Shown piece after piece: positions 27,835 through 37,063 of a stretch of DNA of 64,000 nt. A program made the translations under genes and the position numbers. The notes beneath the pieces were generated by a model, which saw only the letters and a list, made by a program, of their open reading frames with translations, was not told the origin of the DNA and searched no databases. The stretch comes from Myxococcales bacterium. Lineage in GTDB: Bacteria; Myxococcota_A; Polyangia; Polyangiales; Polyangiaceae. The stretch's first letter is position 1; the number at the start of each line of letters is the position of its first letter. Location: positions 46,556 to 110,555 of the forward strand of contig JANYHK010000097.1 of NCBI GenBank assembly GCA_025359105.1, in the 5' to 3' direction.

Positions 27835-28362
27835 ATGCAACGCGCCGCGATCTACGCCACCGCGCTCGCCCTCGTGACGGCGTGCCGCAAGGACGTGCCG
27901 CAGGTCGAGGTGATGCCGACGACAGCCGCGGCGGGCGTGCCGACGGCACCGAAGCCGGTCGATCACCTCGCCGCGGGAGAGCTCGTGGAGGGGAAGGAAA
28001 AAATCCTCGGCCTCGCCGTACCGCGCGAGATGAAGCAGCAGTACTTCTTCGGCAACGAGGGGCTCGCCGTGGGCGAGGTGGAGCCCGAGCTCGTCGCCAA
28101 CTTCGTGCGCGCCCGCGTGAGCGGCGGGAAGCTCACGGTCGGCGCGTCCCAGACCTTGTTCGAGAGCGTGCACGTCGGCGCGGACATGCGGCCCCTGCGC
28201 ATCAAGATCGAGCGCGCGAAGGGGAAGTGCCTCCTCGAGGTGAGGGACATGACGCCGCCCCCGCCGCCTCCGGGACCCCCCGCGCAGACCGACGCGGAGC
28301 GCTGGCGCCGCGCGGGCTTCGACCCCAACGGAAAGCCCATCGACCCGTCGCAATTGAAGTAA
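27835..28362 (+). CDS. Small lipoprotein downstream of pilY1, unknown function
   Basis: A 175-residue product from the ATG at 27835, with lipobox LVTAC at about 13-17. A GTG at 27820 would add five residues and sits seven bases after a TAAAGT box, so it cannot be excluded. The mature protein has a short beta-rich domain (about 50-135, with KEKILGLAVPREMKQQYFF), a Pro run and a C-terminal WRRAGFDPNGKPIDP tail. I do not recognise a family. The ten-base gap to pilY1 suggests co-transcription and a possible accessory role in pilus function. This is inference from position only. Confidence 0.72.
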   Translation: MQRAAIYATALALVTACRKDVPQVEVMPTTAAAGVPTAPKPVDHLAAGELVEGKEKILGLAVPREMKQQYFFGNEGLAVGEVEPELVANFVRARVSGGKLTVGASQTLFESVHVGADMRPLRIKIERAKGKCLLEVRDMTPPPPPPGPPAQTDAERWRRAGFDPNGKPIDPSQLK

Positions 28363-28375
28363 CGTGGCCGCCGCC

Positions 28376-29497
28376 ATGCGCGCGAGATGGATCCTGGCCG
28401 CGTCGCTCGCTGCGTGCGGCACCGAGCCTCCGCCCCCACGCCCGCCTCAAGCGTGCGGCGGCTCCGACGCGCTCGTCGCGCTGAGCGATTACGCGTCGAG
28501 CGAGGTGGGTGTCGTCTCCCTCGACGGCGGCAAATCGGTGAGCGCGCCGTACGTCGACCTCGGCAAGGACCCGGCGCTCGCGGTCTCACGTGGCCGGGCG
28601 TTCTACGTGGCGCGCCTCGAGGGGACGGTCTTCGAGCTCGACGCGTGCGGCAAGCCCAAGGCGCAGACCTTCCTGAACGATCCGGCGCGGAAGGTCGCCG
28701 CGAACCCGCAAGACGTGGCGGTCGCGCCCGACGGCGCGCTGTGGGTCCCCCGCTACAACCTGGGGGACCTCGCCGTCGTCCAGGGCGGCAGCACGACATC
28801 GATCCCGCTCTCCTCGTACGACGCCGACGGCAATCCCCAGCCGAGCGCGATCCGGATCGTCGACACGGCGGCGGGCCCGAAGGCGTTCGTCACCCTCGAG
28901 CGCCTCGACGACGCCGACCAGCTGAGGTCCAAGCAGCCCTCGCAGATGCTCCGCATCGACGTCGCCACGCGTGCGGTCGAAGCCGTCGTCACGCTCGCGG
29001 GGCGAAACCCCTTCAACACGATCGTCGAGGATGACGGAGGCCTCTTCCTCGCGATGCCCGGGAACTTCGCCGAAGCGAACGAGGCGGAGGCTGGCGTCGA
29101 GCGCTTCGACGTCGCCACGGGAACCACGCGCCTGCTCGTGCGCGAGGCCGACCTGGGCGCGAGCGTCGCGGAGGTCACCGTGCGCGGGCGCTGCGGCGTC
29201 GCCATCCTCGCCGACGCGACGCCGACGGTGAACCGCACGTCGCTCGCGACCTTCGACGTGCAGACCGGCGCGGTGCTCGACAAGGCCGTCATCGGCCCGA
29301 GCGAGACGTTCGACAAGGGGCTGCGCGGCCTCGCGTGGACCGCGGGCGGGCGCGTGCTCCTGGTCGGCGATCGGGCGCGGCAGCCCGCTGGCTACCCGAT
29401 CCACGCGTTCGAAAAGGTCGATGCATGCACATTGCACGCTTTACCCGATACCATCTTCGTCGGGCAGAAGCCGGTCAGCGTCCGCTCCCTGGGCTGA
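28376..29497 (+). CDS. Propeller-like lipoprotein
   Basis: A 373-residue lipoprotein from the ATG at 28376 (signal MRARWILAASLAAC). After a Pro-rich linker the chain shows repeated beta strands with turns typical of YVTN/NHL-type propellers: EVGVVSLDGGKSV, GTVFELDACGK, PQDVAVAPDGALWVPRYN and KGLRGLAWTAGGRVLLVGD. Such propellers mostly bind ligands or partner proteins in the envelope. No enzyme motif is visible. It follows the preceding lipoprotein gene by 13 bases and is probably the last gene of the pilin transcription unit. It is convergent with the DUF2752 gene (16-base gap). Confidence 0.8.
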   Translation: MRARWILAASLAACGTEPPPPRPPQACGGSDALVALSDYASSEVGVVSLDGGKSVSAPYVDLGKDPALAVSRGRAFYVARLEGTVFELDACGKPKAQTFLNDPARKVAANPQDVAVAPDGALWVPRYNLGDLAVVQGGSTTSIPLSSYDADGNPQPSAIRIVDTAAGPKAFVTLERLDDADQLRSKQPSQMLRIDVATRAVEAVVTLAGRNPFNTIVEDDGGLFLAMPGNFAEANEAEAGVERFDVATGTTRLLVREADLGASVAEVTVRGRCGVAILADATPTVNRTSLATFDVQTGAVLDKAVIGPSETFDKGLRGLAWTAGGRVLLVGDRARQPAGYPIHAFEKVDACTLHALPDTIFVGQKPVSVRSLG

Positions 29498-29513
29498 AGG
29501 GCGCAGGAGACCG

Positions 29514-29963
29514 TCAGACGGGCGGCAGGCCGCCGAACGCGCCGAACGCGCGCGCCAGATAATAGAGGAGGAGGAGCGCCTGGGCGGCGAGGAACGCCTT
29601 GGCGGCGAGGCGGCCGAGCGGCTCGGTCATCAGGTCCGTCGGCGTGCCTGTCCGGTACGCTGCCCACGTCGTGGCGAGCACGACGAGGCCGCTCGCGAGG
29701 ATCTGCGGCAGCGCGAGCGCGTGCATGTGCAGCGAACCGGCGAAGTCGCCATGGGCGAGCATACGGGCCGCGCGCGTCAAGCCGCACCCCGGGCACGCAT
29801 GGTGCGCGAAGAGGGCCACCGGGCAGCGCATGAGGCCCGCCGCGGCGGGGAGCGCGCCGAGCCCCCATGCCAGCGCAACGCCGGCGGCACGCAGCGGGTA
29901 GGGCCCCACCGCGACGCGCGCGCGCGTCTCTCGCGCGAGGACCGCCCCTGCTGCGGACGTCAT
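29514..29963 (-). CDS. DUF2752 small membrane protein
   Basis: A 149-residue protein with the DUF2752 hallmark CPGCGLTRA following CPVALFAHH, and about three to four hydrophobic segments (about 20-45, 75-95, 110-135). The family is widespread, of unknown function, and predicted to lie in the inner membrane. The two conserved cysteines next to the threonine-arginine have been suggestive of metal or redox function without proof. The ATG at 29963 is chosen because TACCCT stands seven bases before it. The frame continues upstream into low-complexity sequence antisense to the DUF4190 gene, which is not coding. Confidence 0.9.
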   Translation of the reverse strand: MTSAAGAVLARETRARVAVGPYPLRAAGVALAWGLGALPAAAGLMRCPVALFAHHACPGCGLTRAARMLAHGDFAGSLHMHALALPQILASGLVVLATTWAAYRTGTPTDLMTEPLGRLAAKAFLAAQALLLLYYLARAFGAFGGLPPV

Positions 29964-29970
29964 CTCGCAG

Positions 29971-29976
29971 AGGGTA
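29971..29976 (-). promoter_or_regulatory. Putative -10 box (TACCCT) of the DUF2752 gene
   Basis: On the minus strand TACCCT is followed by seven bases and then the ATG at 29963. No Shine-Dalgarno sequence is seen. Confidence 0.4.
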
Positions 29977-30065
29977 GCGCAGCGCGTTCGATCGGGACGG
30001 GCAAACACGTATTTGGCGTTTTCGACGTTCTCACACGCCCGCACTCGTGCGAGGCTGTTTGCCTC

Positions 30066-30070
30066 GGAGG
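30066..30070 (+). promoter_or_regulatory. Ribosome-binding site of the DUF4190 gene
   Basis: GGAGG with a six-base spacer to the ATG at 30077 rules out the in-frame upstream start codon. Confidence 0.7.
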
Positions 30071-30076
30071 AACGCA

Positions 30077-30733
30077 ATGACGACGACTGAGCAGGGCGGC
30101 ATCGAAGCGGCGGGTGGGTACGGACCTCCGGGTGGTGGCGGCTACGGACCTCCTGGCGGCGGTGGCGGCGGTGGCGGCTACGGCCCTCCCCCGGGCGGCG
30201 CGCCTCCGGGCGGCGGCGGCTACGGCGGTCCTCCGGGTGGCGGCGGCTACGGCGGTCCTCCGCAAGGCGGCCCTCCTGGTGGCGGCGGCGGCTACGGCGG
30301 TCCTCCGGGCGGTGGCGGCTACGGCGGTCCTCCGCAAGGCGGCGGCGGCTACGGCGGTCCTCCGCAGGGCGGTCCGCCTGGCTACGGCCCACCCCCCGGC
30401 TTCGGGCCCCCCGGCGGCGGTTTTGGCGGGCCGATGGATCCGATGGGCGGGCAGCTGAAGGCGCACCCGTTGGCGATCACCGCGCTCGTGTGCGGCATCG
30501 TCTCGGTCCCGCTCTGCTGCTGCGGCTACTTCGGAGCGCCCGTGCCGATCACCGCGATCGTGTGCGGTATCATCGGCCTCGGCAAGATCAAGGCACAGCC
30601 CCAGTACTTCAAGGGCACCGGCTTCTGCATCGCCGGCATCGTGACGGCTTCGGTGATGCTCCTCCTCGACATCGCCATGATCTTCACGTCGATCGACGAC
30701 GAGCTCCGCAACCAGTACGGCTCCAGCTTCTGA
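30077..30733 (+). CDS. DUF4190-type membrane protein with Gly/Tyr/Pro-rich N-terminus
   Basis: A 218-residue protein. Residues 13-125 consist of GGYGGPP-like repeats, and the C-terminal part (about 133-205) is a DUF4190-type membrane domain with three hydrophobic segments (LAITALVCGIVSVPLCCCGY, then PITAIVCGIIGLGKI, then GFCIAGIVTASVMLLLDIAM). DUF4190 proteins have no known function. The repeat region is probably disordered, cytoplasmic and possibly self-associating. A clear GGAGG six bases before the ATG at 30077 fixes the start. The next gene, a flippase, starts 40 bases downstream. Confidence 0.9.
   Translation: MTTTEQGGIEAAGGYGPPGGGGYGPPGGGGGGGGYGPPPGGAPPGGGGYGGPPGGGGYGGPPQGGPPGGGGGYGGPPGGGGYGGPPQGGGGYGGPPQGGPPGYGPPPGFGPPGGGFGGPMDPMGGQLKAHPLAITALVCGIVSVPLCCCGYFGAPVPITAIVCGIIGLGKIKAQPQYFKGTGFCIAGIVTASVMLLLDIAMIFTSIDDELRNQYGSSF
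30113..30400 (+). repeat. Degenerate GGCGGCTACGGCGGTCCTCCG tandem repeats
   Basis: Roughly ten copies of a 21- to 24-base unit encoding GGYGGPP, with GGxPP variants, fill the 5' part of the DUF4190 gene. The unit is a multiple of three and the copies remain similar at DNA level, so recombination or slippage would change length in frame. Confidence 0.85.
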
Positions 30734-30772
30734 CGAGAGGCCTGCGAGACCGGCGAGACTAGAGCAGCGCGC

Positions 30773-32353
30773 GTGAAGGACGAGGTCGCGTCGGGCGACG
30801 AGCGCGCGCGGACCGCCGGTCGCGGCGGCGTCGCCGTGCTCGCGGCGAAGGCGTTCTTCATCGTGATCGGGCTCGTGCAGCAGACCTTGCTGCCGAGCCT
30901 GATCGGCCTCGCCGGCTACGGCGCGCTCTCGCGCGTGCTCGCGGTGGCGAGCGTCGTGAACAACGTCGTCGTCTCGTCCTCCATCCAGGGCGTCAGTCGC
31001 ACGGTCGCGCGCGCGCGCGCGAAAGGCGAGAGCTTGCTCGAAGAGCAGGCGCTGCGGGCCACGTTGCGGGTGCACGTGCCCCTCGCGTTCGGCGCGGCGC
31101 TGCTCTTCGGGCTCGCGGCGCCGCTGGTGGGGCGGTTCGAGCAGGCGCCGCACGTCGTGATGCCGCTCGTGGTCGCGTCCGGCGTCGTGGCGCTCTACGG
31201 CCTTTATGCGCCGCTCATCGGCATGTTGAACGGCCGCGCGCAGTTCACCAAGCAGGCGGCGCTCGACATGACGTTCGCCGTGCTCCGCACGATCGGGCTG
31301 CTCGGAGTCGGCTGGCTCTTCACGCGGCGCGGCCTGCCAGGTGCGCTGGGCGCGACGACGGGGTTCGTGCTGGCGGCGGCGTGCATCGTCCCGCTCGCGG
31401 CGCGCCGTGCTGGCACCGGAAAACCGGGCGGCGAAGGGCGGCCCGAGGTCCCCTCCCCGCGCGCGTACATCGCCCAGCTCCTCCCGCTGGCGCTCGCGCA
31501 GCTCGGCACGAACGTGCTCATGCAGATCGACATCACCGTCCTCGGCCGCTTCCTCTCGAAGGGCGCGGTCGTCGCCGCCGCGGTCGATCCCACGAAGGCC
31601 GCGGACGAATGGGTCGGCGTCTACCGCGCGTGCCAGCTCTTCGCGTTCCTCCCGTACCAGCTGCTCTTCAGCGTTACGCAGGTCCTCTTCCCGATGCTCG
31701 CCCGCGCGAAATCCGAAGGCGATACCGCCGCCGTCGCGCGCTTCGCCGCGCGAGGCGCCCGCATCGCGATGCTCGCGGGCGGCTTGATGGTCAGCGTGAT
31801 CGTGGCCGTCCCGGAGGGGCTGCTCGGGTTCGCGTACGGGCGCGAGGTCGCAGCGCGCGGACACGACACGCTTCGCCTTCTCGCGGTCGGCCAGGGGGCG
31901 TTCGCGATGTTGGGGATCGCCATGACCGTCCTCGCCAGCCTTGGGCGCGAGCGCCTCGCGGCGGCCATCACCATGTGCGCGTGCGTCGGGGTGTCGGTGG
32001 CCTGCTTCATCGCGATACCGGAGGGCGTGTTCGGACGCGCGCAGCTGCTGGCCACGTCGGCGGCCACGTCGGCGGCGCTGGCGGTCGCGCTGGTCGCCGG
32101 CATCGTGGCCGTGGTGCGGGTGGCCGGCGCGTTCGTGCCGTGGACGACCGCCGCGCGCGTCGGCATCGCAGTCGGGCTGGCCTTCGTCGCCGGACCGAGC
32201 GTGCCGCACGTCGGGCGCTACGCGATCGTCCTCGTCGCGGCGGCGCTCGGCGCGGCGTACGTGCTCTTCCTCGTCGTGACCGGCGAGCTCTCGCGGGCCG
32301 ATCTCGACGACGTTCGTGCCCTCGTCAGCCGACGACGCGGACGCGCCGGCTGA
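30773..32353 (+). CDS. MOP-superfamily flippase (oligosaccharide/lipid exporter-like)
   Basis: A 526-residue polytopic inner-membrane protein beginning at a GTG, with about 12-14 hydrophobic segments. The N-terminal GGVAVLAAKAFFIVIGLVQQ and LIGLAGYGALSRVLAVASV resemble the first helices of Wzx/MurJ-type flippases. LLPLALAQLGTNVLMQIDI and PYQLLFSVTQVLFPMLARA match the start of the second half. Such transporters move lipid-linked oligosaccharides or peptidoglycan precursors across the inner membrane. The substrate cannot be read from the sequence, and no glycosyltransferase genes are adjacent. It ends six bases before the convergent sigma-54 activator gene. Confidence 0.88.
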   Translation: MKDEVASGDERARTAGRGGVAVLAAKAFFIVIGLVQQTLLPSLIGLAGYGALSRVLAVASVVNNVVVSSSIQGVSRTVARARAKGESLLEEQALRATLRVHVPLAFGAALLFGLAAPLVGRFEQAPHVVMPLVVASGVVALYGLYAPLIGMLNGRAQFTKQAALDMTFAVLRTIGLLGVGWLFTRRGLPGALGATTGFVLAAACIVPLAARRAGTGKPGGEGRPEVPSPRAYIAQLLPLALAQLGTNVLMQIDITVLGRFLSKGAVVAAAVDPTKAADEWVGVYRACQLFAFLPYQLLFSVTQVLFPMLARAKSEGDTAAVARFAARGARIAMLAGGLMVSVIVAVPEGLLGFAYGREVAARGHDTLRLLAVGQGAFAMLGIAMTVLASLGRERLAAAITMCACVGVSVACFIAIPEGVFGRAQLLATSAATSAALAVALVAGIVAVVRVAGAFVPWTTAARVGIAVGLAFVAGPSVPHVGRYAIVLVAAALGAAYVLFLVVTGELSRADLDDVRALVSRRRGRAG

Positions 32354-32359
32354 CGAGTC

Positions 32360-34084
<1,725 letters not shown>

Positions 34085-34093
34085 GCTGGCAGG

Positions 34094-34099
34094 AGAATA
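34094..34099 (-). promoter_or_regulatory. Putative -10 box (TATTCT) of the second FHA-sigma-54 activator
   Basis: On the minus strand TATTCT is followed by nine bases and the GTG at 34084. The same hexamer precedes the Ser/Thr kinase gene at 9409. Confidence 0.4.
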
Positions 34100-34130
34100 G
34101 CGCGGCGCGGCGCGGAAGACGCGCGAAACT

Positions 34131-34808
34131 TCACGAGCCGCCTGGAGCTGCTCGCCGTATGCCCGGTACGCCCGGCGCGGCCTGCGCCGGCTGGAGGCGC
34201 GCAAGCTCCGAGCGCGGCTCCAAGCGGCGCGGGGAGGGCGTCGCGGGGGGGGCCGTCGCGGGGGGAGGCGTCGCGCGCGCGTCGCCGAGCGCGTGCACGG
34301 CGAGACTGCCGAAGATGATGGACACGAGCACCGCGACACGCACGACCCGCCCGGCGGCGGTGCGGCCGACGACGTTCTCGCACGCGTCGACCACTGCGTC
34401 GACGAGGCCGCGGCGGCGCGCGAGGGGGATGACGGGAAGCGTGACGTCCTCCTCGTCTGCCTCGCACGCTTCGCCCGCCGCGCCCGCGTCCGGCCGCGAC
34501 GCCGCGCGTGCGCGCACTTCTTCGGAGAGCTCGGGCGGTGGTGTGAGCCAGTGCGCGCCGGGGAACGAAGACTGCGTGGCGCGCGCAGGCGCCCGCGGGA
34601 TCCGCGCGAGCCCGAGCTCCTCGTCGTCGAGGTTCACGTCGTAGTCCGGCGCGGCGGTGCTCGGGGCGACGAAGACGAGGCTCTCGTCCGCCGCCCGAAA
34701 CGGCCCGTCCTGCACCGGAAGCTGAAAATCGACGAGGACCGAGGAGCGCGTGAGCACACGCCCCTCGAAGGTCGACGTCTCTGACGCATCCGGCCAAGAA
34801 CGACGCAT
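34131..34808 (-). CDS. Single-span membrane protein of unknown function
   Basis: A 225-residue protein of unrecognised family. The N-terminal half is acidic with few hydrophobic stretches (VNLDDEELGLARIP, EACEADEEDVTLPVIP). One membrane span lies at about 158-178 (VVRVAVLVSIIFGSLAVHAL), followed by a Pro/Ala/Arg-rich tail. No signal peptide is present, so the N-terminal domain is probably cytoplasmic with a short tail outside. It lies 46 bases upstream of the second FHA-sigma-54 activator gene on the same strand and may share its transcript. A regulatory or anchoring role is possible but unproven. The gene starts at the ATG at 34808, facing the hydrolase gene across a 244-base divergent region. 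Confidence 0.7.
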   Translation of the reverse strand: MRRSWPDASETSTFEGRVLTRSSVLVDFQLPVQDGPFRAADESLVFVAPSTAAPDYDVNLDDEELGLARIPRAPARATQSSFPGAHWLTPPPELSEEVRARAASRPDAGAAGEACEADEEDVTLPVIPLARRRGLVDAVVDACENVVGRTAAGRVVRVAVLVSIIFGSLAVHALGDARATPPPATAPPATPSPRRLEPRSELARLQPAQAAPGVPGIRRAAPGGS

Positions 34809-34867
34809 CGCGGACCCACTTCAACCACGCGAAAGGTGGTGTGTCGAGCGATTTGGTTGCGGCCTGC

Positions 34868-34895
34868 TGGTCTCAGCAGCGGGCTCCCGGTCTCA
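34868..34895. promoter_or_regulatory. Direct repeats GGTCTCAG spaced 20 bases, operator candidate
   Basis: GGTCTCAG occurs at 34868-34875 and 34888-34895 in the divergent region between the genes starting at 34808 (minus) and 35053 (plus). The 20-base period is about two helical turns, as for a protein binding one face of DNA. No other signal is obvious in this 244-base gap. Confidence 0.25.
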
Positions 34896-35052
34896 GGGGC
34901 GCAGCGTCCCAGAGCTCGGCTCAACCGTCTGCGATTTCGACCGCTTGCAGCCACGCGAAGGCGACGGCGCGGACTTTGATAGGGCCGCGCTGAACGCCCC
35001 TGTCGGGTGCCATGGAATTTGACGCACCGGGGAGCCAGGCAGGCACGCACGA

Positions 35053-36015
35053 ATGAGTCGAGCAGGTGTACGAAAAGGCGGCGTTCTGGGGATCGCGGTG
35101 GCGTTCTGCGCGCTCTCCATCACGAGCTCGCTCGGCGCGACAGGCGCCGCGGAGCGCGGCCAGAAGACGCACGCGCGCATCTCGCCGGCGGACCGCGTCA
35201 CGCAGAAGGCCCACGAGAACGCCGCGGAGCCCGCGCCGGAGCCTGCCTACCGCGCCCACTTCGGCCACGCCGATCTCTACATCCCGACGTTCTTCCGCGC
35301 CGCCGCCGGCAGCTACGACGTCATCGTGCACTTCCACGGCATGCACGACGCGCAGGACACGAACATCGAGCGCGCGAAGGTGAACGCGGTCGTCGTGAGC
35401 GTCAACCTCGGCATGGGCTCCGGACCGTACGAGGACGCGTTCCGCGATCCTGCCTCGTTCACGCGCATCTTGAACGCGGTCGATCGGCACGTCGACAAGA
35501 GCGGCCGCGCACCGGGCGCGCGCATGGGTCGCGTCGCCCTCTCCGCGTGGAGCGCCGGCTACGGCGCGGTGAGCGCGCTGCTCCGCGATCCGGCGACTGT
35601 GCAGCGAATCGACGCGGTGCTCCTCGCCGACGGCCTGCACTCCGGCTACTCGGACGAGAAGAAGCGCGTCGTGAACGAGGCGCCCCTCGGCAAGTACGCG
35701 AAGATCGCCGAGGCGGCGTTCAAGGGCGACAAGCTCTTCGTGCTGACCCACTCGTCGATCCCGACGTACGGGTACCCGAGCGCGTCGGAGACGATCGGCA
35801 CGCTGCTCAAGATCACGAGCACGCCCAAGACCGTGAACGCGACGGTCGGCCCGCGCAGCATGCGACAGATTTACGAGAGCCACCGCGGCGACTTCCACGT
35901 GAAGGGCTTCGAGGGCCAGGGCGTGAAGGATCATATCGATCACATCTGGGGCATGAACGAGACGATCCTCCCCTACCTGCGCGAGCGATGGAGCGGCGCG
36001 GTCAAGGAGCCGTGA
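35053..36015 (+). CDS. Secreted alpha/beta-hydrolase-like protein
   Basis: A 320-residue protein with a signal peptide (about 1-30) and a hydrolase-like core. VIVHFHGMHDA (about 90-100) has an HFHG oxyanion-hole-like motif. LSAWSAGYGA puts a nucleophile serine at S167 (A-x-S-x-G elbow). An Asp in LLADGLHS (D193) and the C-terminal histidines in KDHIDHIWGM could complete a triad. Esterase or peptidase activity is plausible but the substrate is unknown. The Cys-free, mature alpha/beta layout suggests periplasmic or extracellular action. The stop overlaps the next start by four bases (GTGA). Confidence 0.82.
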   Translation: MSRAGVRKGGVLGIAVAFCALSITSSLGATGAAERGQKTHARISPADRVTQKAHENAAEPAPEPAYRAHFGHADLYIPTFFRAAAGSYDVIVHFHGMHDAQDTNIERAKVNAVVVSVNLGMGSGPYEDAFRDPASFTRILNAVDRHVDKSGRAPGARMGRVALSAWSAGYGAVSALLRDPATVQRIDAVLLADGLHSGYSDEKKRVVNEAPLGKYAKIAEAAFKGDKLFVLTHSSIPTYGYPSASETIGTLLKITSTPKTVNATVGPRSMRQIYESHRGDFHVKGFEGQGVKDHIDHIWGMNETILPYLRERWSGAVKEP

Positions 36016-36491
36016 GCGCGAAGAAGGCGAAAAAGCCGCCGCGTGCCGACGAGGCGCTCTTCGCGGCCGCGCGCCGTCGCGCGGTGCCCTTCGACTTCGT
36101 GCTCACGGAGCTCGACGCGCTCGGGCCGTGGACCAGGCCCATGTTCGGGTGCGTCGCGGTGTACGTGGAGGACAAGATCATGTTCGCGCTCCGCGACAAG
36201 CCCGACCACCCCGCCGACAACGGCGTATGGCTGGCGACCGCCCGCGAGCACCACGCGTCGCTGCGCGGAGAGCTCCCCAGCATGCGCTCGATCAGCGTCC
36301 TCGCCGGCGGCGGCGAGACGGGCTGGCAGCTCGTGCCGGCAGACGGCGCGAGCTTCGAGGACGAGGTGCTCCGCGCGTGCGAGCTCGTGCGTGGGAACGA
36401 CCCGCGGATCGGCAAGGTGCCGAAGGCCCGAAGACCGCGGGGCCCGGCGGCCGCGCGAAAGAAGAAGCCGGTGGCGCGACGGTCACGGTAA
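36012..36491 (+). CDS. TfoX N-terminal-like protein
   Basis: A 159-residue protein starting at a GTG that overlaps the hydrolase stop. The central segment LGPWTRPMFGCVAVYVEDKIMFALRD, with a conserved Met-Phe-Gly and a following hydrophobic hairpin, resembles the TfoX N-terminal/YjbR-like fold. Lys/Arg-rich tails lie at both ends (KKAKK and ARKKKPVARR). TfoX-family proteins influence competence gene expression in some proteobacteria, but stand-alone copies like this have no assigned role. The basic ends would suit nucleic-acid contact. Only the family resemblance is claimed. Confidence 0.7.
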   Translation: MSAKKAKKPPRADEALFAAARRRAVPFDFVLTELDALGPWTRPMFGCVAVYVEDKIMFALRDKPDHPADNGVWLATAREHHASLRGELPSMRSISVLAGGGETGWQLVPADGASFEDEVLRACELVRGNDPRIGKVPKARRPRGPAAARKKKPVARRSR

Positions 36492-36494
36492 GGT
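36489..36494 (+). promoter_or_regulatory. Putative -10 box (TAAGGT) before the small membrane protein
   Basis: TAAGGT is followed by six bases and the GTG at 36501. Its first three bases are the stop codon of the preceding gene, so the match may be coincidental. The same hexamer with the same spacing occurs at 41035. Confidence 0.3.
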
Positions 36495-36500
36495 GCGCCC

Positions 36501-36932
36501 GTGCTCTATTCCACGCTGATTTTCTTGCATGGGCTTCTCCGGTGGGTCGTCGTCGGCGCGGCGATCTGGACGCTCGTGCGTCCGCTCGAAAAGCGCCCCG
36601 GGCTGGCGCTCGTCCTCTCGATGGACACGCAGGTGCTGCTCGGCCTCCTGATGTACGCCGCGGTCAGCCCGGTCACGCAGGTCGCGCTCGCGAACATGAA
36701 GCTGGCGATGAAGGATCACGCGCTGCGCTTCTGGGCGGTCGAGCACCCGTTCACGATGCTCCTTGCCCTCGTCGCCGTGCACGGCGGGCGCATCGCGGCG
36801 CGCAAGGCGAAGGACGAGGGCACCCGACGCCGCCGCGTCGTCACGTGGACGGCGATCACGCTCGTCCTGGTCCTCGCTGGAATGCCCTGGCCCTTCTTGT
36901 CGTACGGCCGGCCGCTTTTCCCGCATTTTTGA
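36501..36932 (+). CDS. Four-span membrane protein (cytochrome b-like histidines), unknown
   Basis: A 143-residue polytopic protein with hydrophobic segments at about 5-27, 42-62, 80-98 and 112-132. The first helix contains FLHGLLRWVVVG, and further histidines occur in VEHPFTM and VAVHGG. This pattern of helix-borne histidines is seen in small proteins sometimes annotated as cytochrome b-like, but haem binding is not shown here. It starts at a GTG ten bases after the TfoX-like gene. It probably lies in the inner membrane. Confidence 0.75.
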   Translation: MLYSTLIFLHGLLRWVVVGAAIWTLVRPLEKRPGLALVLSMDTQVLLGLLMYAAVSPVTQVALANMKLAMKDHALRFWAVEHPFTMLLALVAVHGGRIAARKAKDEGTRRRRVVTWTAITLVLVLAGMPWPFLSYGRPLFPHF

Positions 36933-37063
36933 GCCCTCTGCCGGCCGCGCCGCGCGGTGTAAGGCATTGTGTGCTGGCAAAATCGACGGGGCGTGCTTTA
37001 CACAGCGGCCCACTCGCTGCGTCTCACGGGGCAAGAAACCTCTTCCTCGGAGATCCCCACCCC

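Noticed and set aside
28360..28365. TAACGT before the propeller-like lipoprotein start at 28376 as a promoter
   Set aside because: It coincides with the TAA stop of the preceding gene, and the genes are only 13 bases apart, so it is probably chance.
30113..30400. Regular repeats that look like a CRISPR or satellite array
   Set aside because: There are no unique spacers. The repeats are in frame, encode GGYGGPP and continue into the DUF4190 domain.
29960..32209. Long minus-strand open frame (about 749 codons) antisense to the DUF4190 and flippase genes
   Set aside because: Its product is Arg/Ala/His/Asp-rich without recognisable domains. The plus-strand genes have clear families, and such open antisense frames are expected in very GC-rich DNA.
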